Positions 61,825-64,000 of a stretch of 64,000 nt of DNA are shown here, piece after piece. Position 1 is the stretch's first letter; each line of letters starts with the position of its first letter. Location of the stretch: contig JAZSBO010000005.1 of NCBI GenBank assembly GCA_045602425.1, forward strand, positions 110,148-174,147. Reading direction: 5' to 3'. Both the position numbers and the translations under genes were made by a program. Below the pieces are notes generated by a model. It was not told the DNA's origin. It searched no databases and saw nothing but the letters and a program-made list of their open reading frames with translations. The stretch is from RGIG9608 sp045602425 (GTDB lineage: Bacteria; Bacteroidota; Bacteroidia; Bacteroidales; Paludibacteraceae).

Positions 61825-62910
61825 ATGAAACACCTAATTGACCCAACCGATCTTACACGCGAAGAAACAGATGATATTATTGCTCTTGCTGAAGACATTA
61901 TTTCACATAGAGAAAATTATAATGAACGCTGTAAAGGGAAAAAACTTGCAACCTTGTTTTATGAGCCAAGTACACGTACACGATTAAGTTTTACTGCTGC
62001 GATGATGGAGCTTGGAGGCAATGTTCTTGGTTTTGCTGATGCTCGTAGTTCCTCTGTAAGTAAAGGAGAAACCGTAGAAGACACTGTTCGTGTTGTAGGT
62101 TGTTTTGCCGATATTATTGCAATGCGACACCATATAGAAGGAGCTCCTTTGGCAGCAATAGAAGTATCAAAAGTCCCTATCATTAATGCGGGAGATGGAA
62201 GTCATAGTCATCCAACACAAACATTAACCGATTTGCTTACTATAAAACGTGAACTTGGACATTTAGACAATCTCACAATAGGTTTTTGCGGTGACTTACG
62301 TTTTGGACGTACAGTTCACTCACTCATCAAAGCTATGTCGCGTTATCAAGGGACAAGAGTAATTCTGATTGCTCCTGATGAATTAAGACTTCCCGATTAT
62401 ATTAAACACGATGTTTGCGATTGTAACAATATTGAATACAGAGAAGTAAATTCCATGGAAGAAGTTATGGGCGAATTAGATGTTTTGTATATGACACGTG
62501 TACAAAAAGAGCGTTTTCTTGACGAAGAAGAATTTGATTTGATAAAAAATAGTTTCATATTAGATAATCAAAAACTAAAAACAGCTAAAGAGAAAATGGC
62601 AATTTTACATCCGCTACCTCGTGTAAATGAAATTCTAAAAGAAGTGGATTCAGATCCTCGTGCAGCATATTTCAGACAAGTAGAAAATGGGAAATTTGTA
62701 AGAATGGCTCTTATTTGTCGACTTCTCGATTGGCAAAATGATTCAACCCACACAATGCCTATTTATCAAAATTCAAACATTGATACTACGCTTTATCGCT
62801 GCCCAAATCAAAAATGTATTTGTAATAATGAGAACGTGGATGTACGTTTTCATAAAGCAGGAAATGGTACAATCCGATGTTTCTACTGCGAAACAAAAGC
62901 AAGAAAATAA
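61825..62910 (+). CDS. pyrB: Aspartate carbamoyltransferase with C-terminal PyrI-like zinc ribbon
   Basis: The 361-residue protein is longer than usual PyrB (about 305-310). The catalytic part (1-305) has the carbamoyl-phosphate loop 'FYEPSTRTRLSF', 'HSHPTQTLTDLLTIK' and 'HPLPRVNEI'. A linker leads to a zinc ribbon with C-x4-C (Cys326, Cys331) and C-x2-C (Cys352, Cys355), 'CPNQKC...CFYC', the same spacing and 'CPN' start as the zinc domain of regulatory PyrI. PyrI's nucleotide-binding domain is absent. In E. coli this ribbon holds PyrI on PyrB, so the fusion may fix quaternary structure without allostery. The ATG at 61825 is chosen over 61723, which overlaps pyrE. Confidence 0.95.
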   Translation: MKHLIDPTDLTREETDDIIALAEDIISHRENYNERCKGKKLATLFYEPSTRTRLSFTAAMMELGGNVLGFADARSSSVSKGETVEDTVRVVGCFADIIAMRHHIEGAPLAAIEVSKVPIINAGDGSHSHPTQTLTDLLTIKRELGHLDNLTIGFCGDLRFGRTVHSLIKAMSRYQGTRVILIAPDELRLPDYIKHDVCDCNNIEYREVNSMEEVMGELDVLYMTRVQKERFLDEEEFDLIKNSFILDNQKLKTAKEKMAILHPLPRVNEILKEVDSDPRAAYFRQVENGKFVRMALICRLLDWQNDSTHTMPIYQNSNIDTTLYRCPNQKCICNNENVDVRFHKAGNGTIRCFYCETKARK

Positions 62911-62913
62911 AAT

Positions 62914-62944
62914 AAAAAAGCTATTCTTTCGAATAGCTTTTTTT
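62914..62944 (+). terminator. Intrinsic terminator of the pyrimidine operon
   Basis: AAAAAAGCTATTC and GAATAGCTTTTTT form a 13-bp stem with TTTC loop and a T-run, just after the pyrB stop. The following ~200 bases up to 63142 hold nothing I recognise. Confidence 0.9.
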
Positions 62945-63142
62945 ATGAAAAAATCGCTGAATTTGCAATTATCTTAGAATTAAACGGTTATTCGGATTGC
63001 TTGAAAATTGGGTAACGAGATAGCAACCGTTCCTGTTTCAGAGTTCTTCATTATTATGCTACAATGTGATAATTCTTGATAACACAAAAGTTATAGAATT
63101 ATTCAGAACAAACAATGTCGTATCATAAAAAAACGAAGGTAG

Positions 63143-64000
63143 CTATTGGTTAAGTTTATTCAATCTCATAACGATTGATGTTTGGCTTCTGCCCATTTTT
63201 GCAGCAATGTATTTAATGCTCTTACCCTCGCTGTGTAATTTCAATAGAAATTGGTCTGCACCTCTCGTCCATCTTTTGTTAGCATTTGGGTGCTTCACAT
63301 AACTGTCTTCTGATACCTTTTCGGGGTGCAAGAACTCATCTACAAATACAGACGGAAAACGCTTATCGTATAATACAAGCGTTTTTATCTTAGCCCTTGT
63401 TATTGCAACATAGAATAATCGTCTTTCTTCTCCGTATGGGAATTGGTCGCTTTTAGTAAGCACATAGTTAAGCACAGGGTCATCACTCACCTGTGATGGG
63501 AAACCATATGTATCTTTATTGCATTGTAAGAGTATTACATAATCCGCTTCAAGACCTTTTGACTTATGTACGGTTAAAAATTCTATTTTTCGTCCTCCTA
63601 TCACATAGTAGAATCTATTGCCCTCTTTAATTAATTGGTACATAAAAGAGAGGTAGTAATCATCAAAAGAGTAACGCCCCAATAGGAATATTGATTTATC
63701 CGATGGAATAGAAGCAACAAGTTGTCCTATCGTATTGCAGTAATCTCGTCTATCATAAGCATAGAATTCCAACTCGGTTCTCATTTCTGAACTGAACGAA
63801 TGGATATTCTTTTGTATTTGGGATTTATTGCGTTGTATAAAGTTCGATGATAAAGAAACCAAAGGCTCTCCAAACCTGTATGTAGTTTCAATCTTGTTTA
63901 TCTCCGTTGCTCCAAAATATTCGGGGAATTGATTGAATAGAGCCATATCACTTCCCGAGAAACGATAAATAGATTGCCAATCATCACCCACACAATACAA
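63143..64000 (-). CDS. UvrD/PcrA-like helicase with C-terminal HTH-like domain, 5' end cut by window
   Basis: The frame runs through the right edge, so the N-terminus, including Walker A, is missing (285 codons visible). What remains shows SF1 motif III 'GDDWQSIYRFSGSD', motif IV region 'ETTYRFGEPLVSLSSNFI', motif V 'TVHKSKGLEADYVIL' and motif VI 'RRLFYVAITRAK'. The last ~50 residues ('RWTRGADQFLLKLHSEGKSIKYIAAKMGRSQTSIVMRLNKL', in parts) resemble a Myb/HTH-like domain, an addition not found in UvrD or PcrA. The helicase is short after motif VI. It may unwind DNA in repair or belong to a neighbouring accessory locus beyond the window. No promoter is visible. Confidence 0.85.
   Translation of the reverse strand: MYCVGDDWQSIYRFSGSDMALFNQFPEYFGATEINKIETTYRFGEPLVSLSSNFIQRNKSQIQKNIHSFSSEMRTELEFYAYDRRDYCNTIGQLVASIPSDKSIFLLGRYSFDDYYLSFMYQLIKEGNRFYYVIGGRKIEFLTVHKSKGLEADYVILLQCNKDTYGFPSQVSDDPVLNYVLTKSDQFPYGEERRLFYVAITRAKIKTLVLYDKRFPSVFVDEFLHPEKVSEDSYVKHPNANKRWTRGADQFLLKLHSEGKSIKYIAAKMGRSQTSIVMRLNKLNQ

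Noticed and set aside
1..64000. Search by eye for CRISPR arrays, insertion sequences, integrases and prophage genes
   Set aside because: No regularly spaced repeats, transposase, recombinase or phage structural gene was found anywhere in the window, including the edges of the restriction island.

Overview
The window is a chromosomal segment of an AT-rich bacterium of the order Bacteroidales. The evidence is the promoter grammar (TANNTTTG -7 boxes, several with an upstream TTTG-like -33 box), a Na+-translocating NQR operon, an RprX/RprY-type two-component pair, M49-type peptidase lipoproteins, tandem rhomboids, DUF3078, and a secreted glycosidase ending in a type IX secretion (T9SS) C-terminal domain. 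I cannot name the genus from sequence alone.

Layout. 1-8.4 kb: a secreted TPR protein (cut by the window edge) and a NUDIX hydrolase on the minus strand, a CPA2-type antiporter on the plus strand, then a minus-strand set of two rhomboid proteases and a membrane-anchored EEP-family hydrolase. 8.5-10 kb: HU, an unknown secreted protein, and a strongly folded ~190-nt RNA with its own -7 box and terminator. 10-16.1 kb: nqrABCDEF on the minus strand; NqrC carries an N-terminal rubredoxin-like zinc/iron knuckle. 16.2-28.4 kb: housekeeping genes (aspartokinase, an M3-like peptidase, malate dehydrogenase, TcdA, YebC, a DPP III-type peptidase, MetG) with several secreted or lipid-anchored proteins of unknown function.

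28.4-37.3 kb is the accessory region: a type I restriction-modification locus in the unusual order hsdR - [receiver protein - soluble histidine kinase] - hsdS - [SatD-family protein - DUF3307 membrane protein] - hsdM. The receiver, kinase and hsdS genes are joined by 4-nt ATGA overlaps, and SatD and DUF3307 are joined the same way behind their own promoter-like element. The hsd genes are visibly G+C-richer than the host genes, while the embedded receiver/kinase pair is very AT-rich, so the locus is a composite. This is my candidate for an undescribed system: restriction-modification with a cytosolic phosphorelay and a SatD/membrane-protein module built in.

37.3-45.1 kb: a PspC-domain protein, an exported GH2 beta-galactosidase, tRNA-Arg(CCT), and a 1428-residue GH85-like endo-beta-N-acetylglucosaminidase with discoidin, LamG and T9SS domains, whose promoter has a G8 tract at the -33 position. 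Together they suggest glycan (N-glycan) breakdown. 45.2-55.6 kb: uvrA, a small Cys/His protein with a terminator inside its gene, RprY/RprX, DUF3078, an orphan periplasmic binding protein, and polA. 55.7-62.9 kb: an ABC exporter followed by a compact de novo pyrimidine operon pyrC-pyrK-pyrD-pyrF-pyrE-pyrB; PyrB carries a PyrI-like zinc ribbon at its C-terminus with no PyrI allosteric domain. The window ends inside a UvrD-like helicase. No CRISPR array, insertion sequence, rRNA or prophage was seen.
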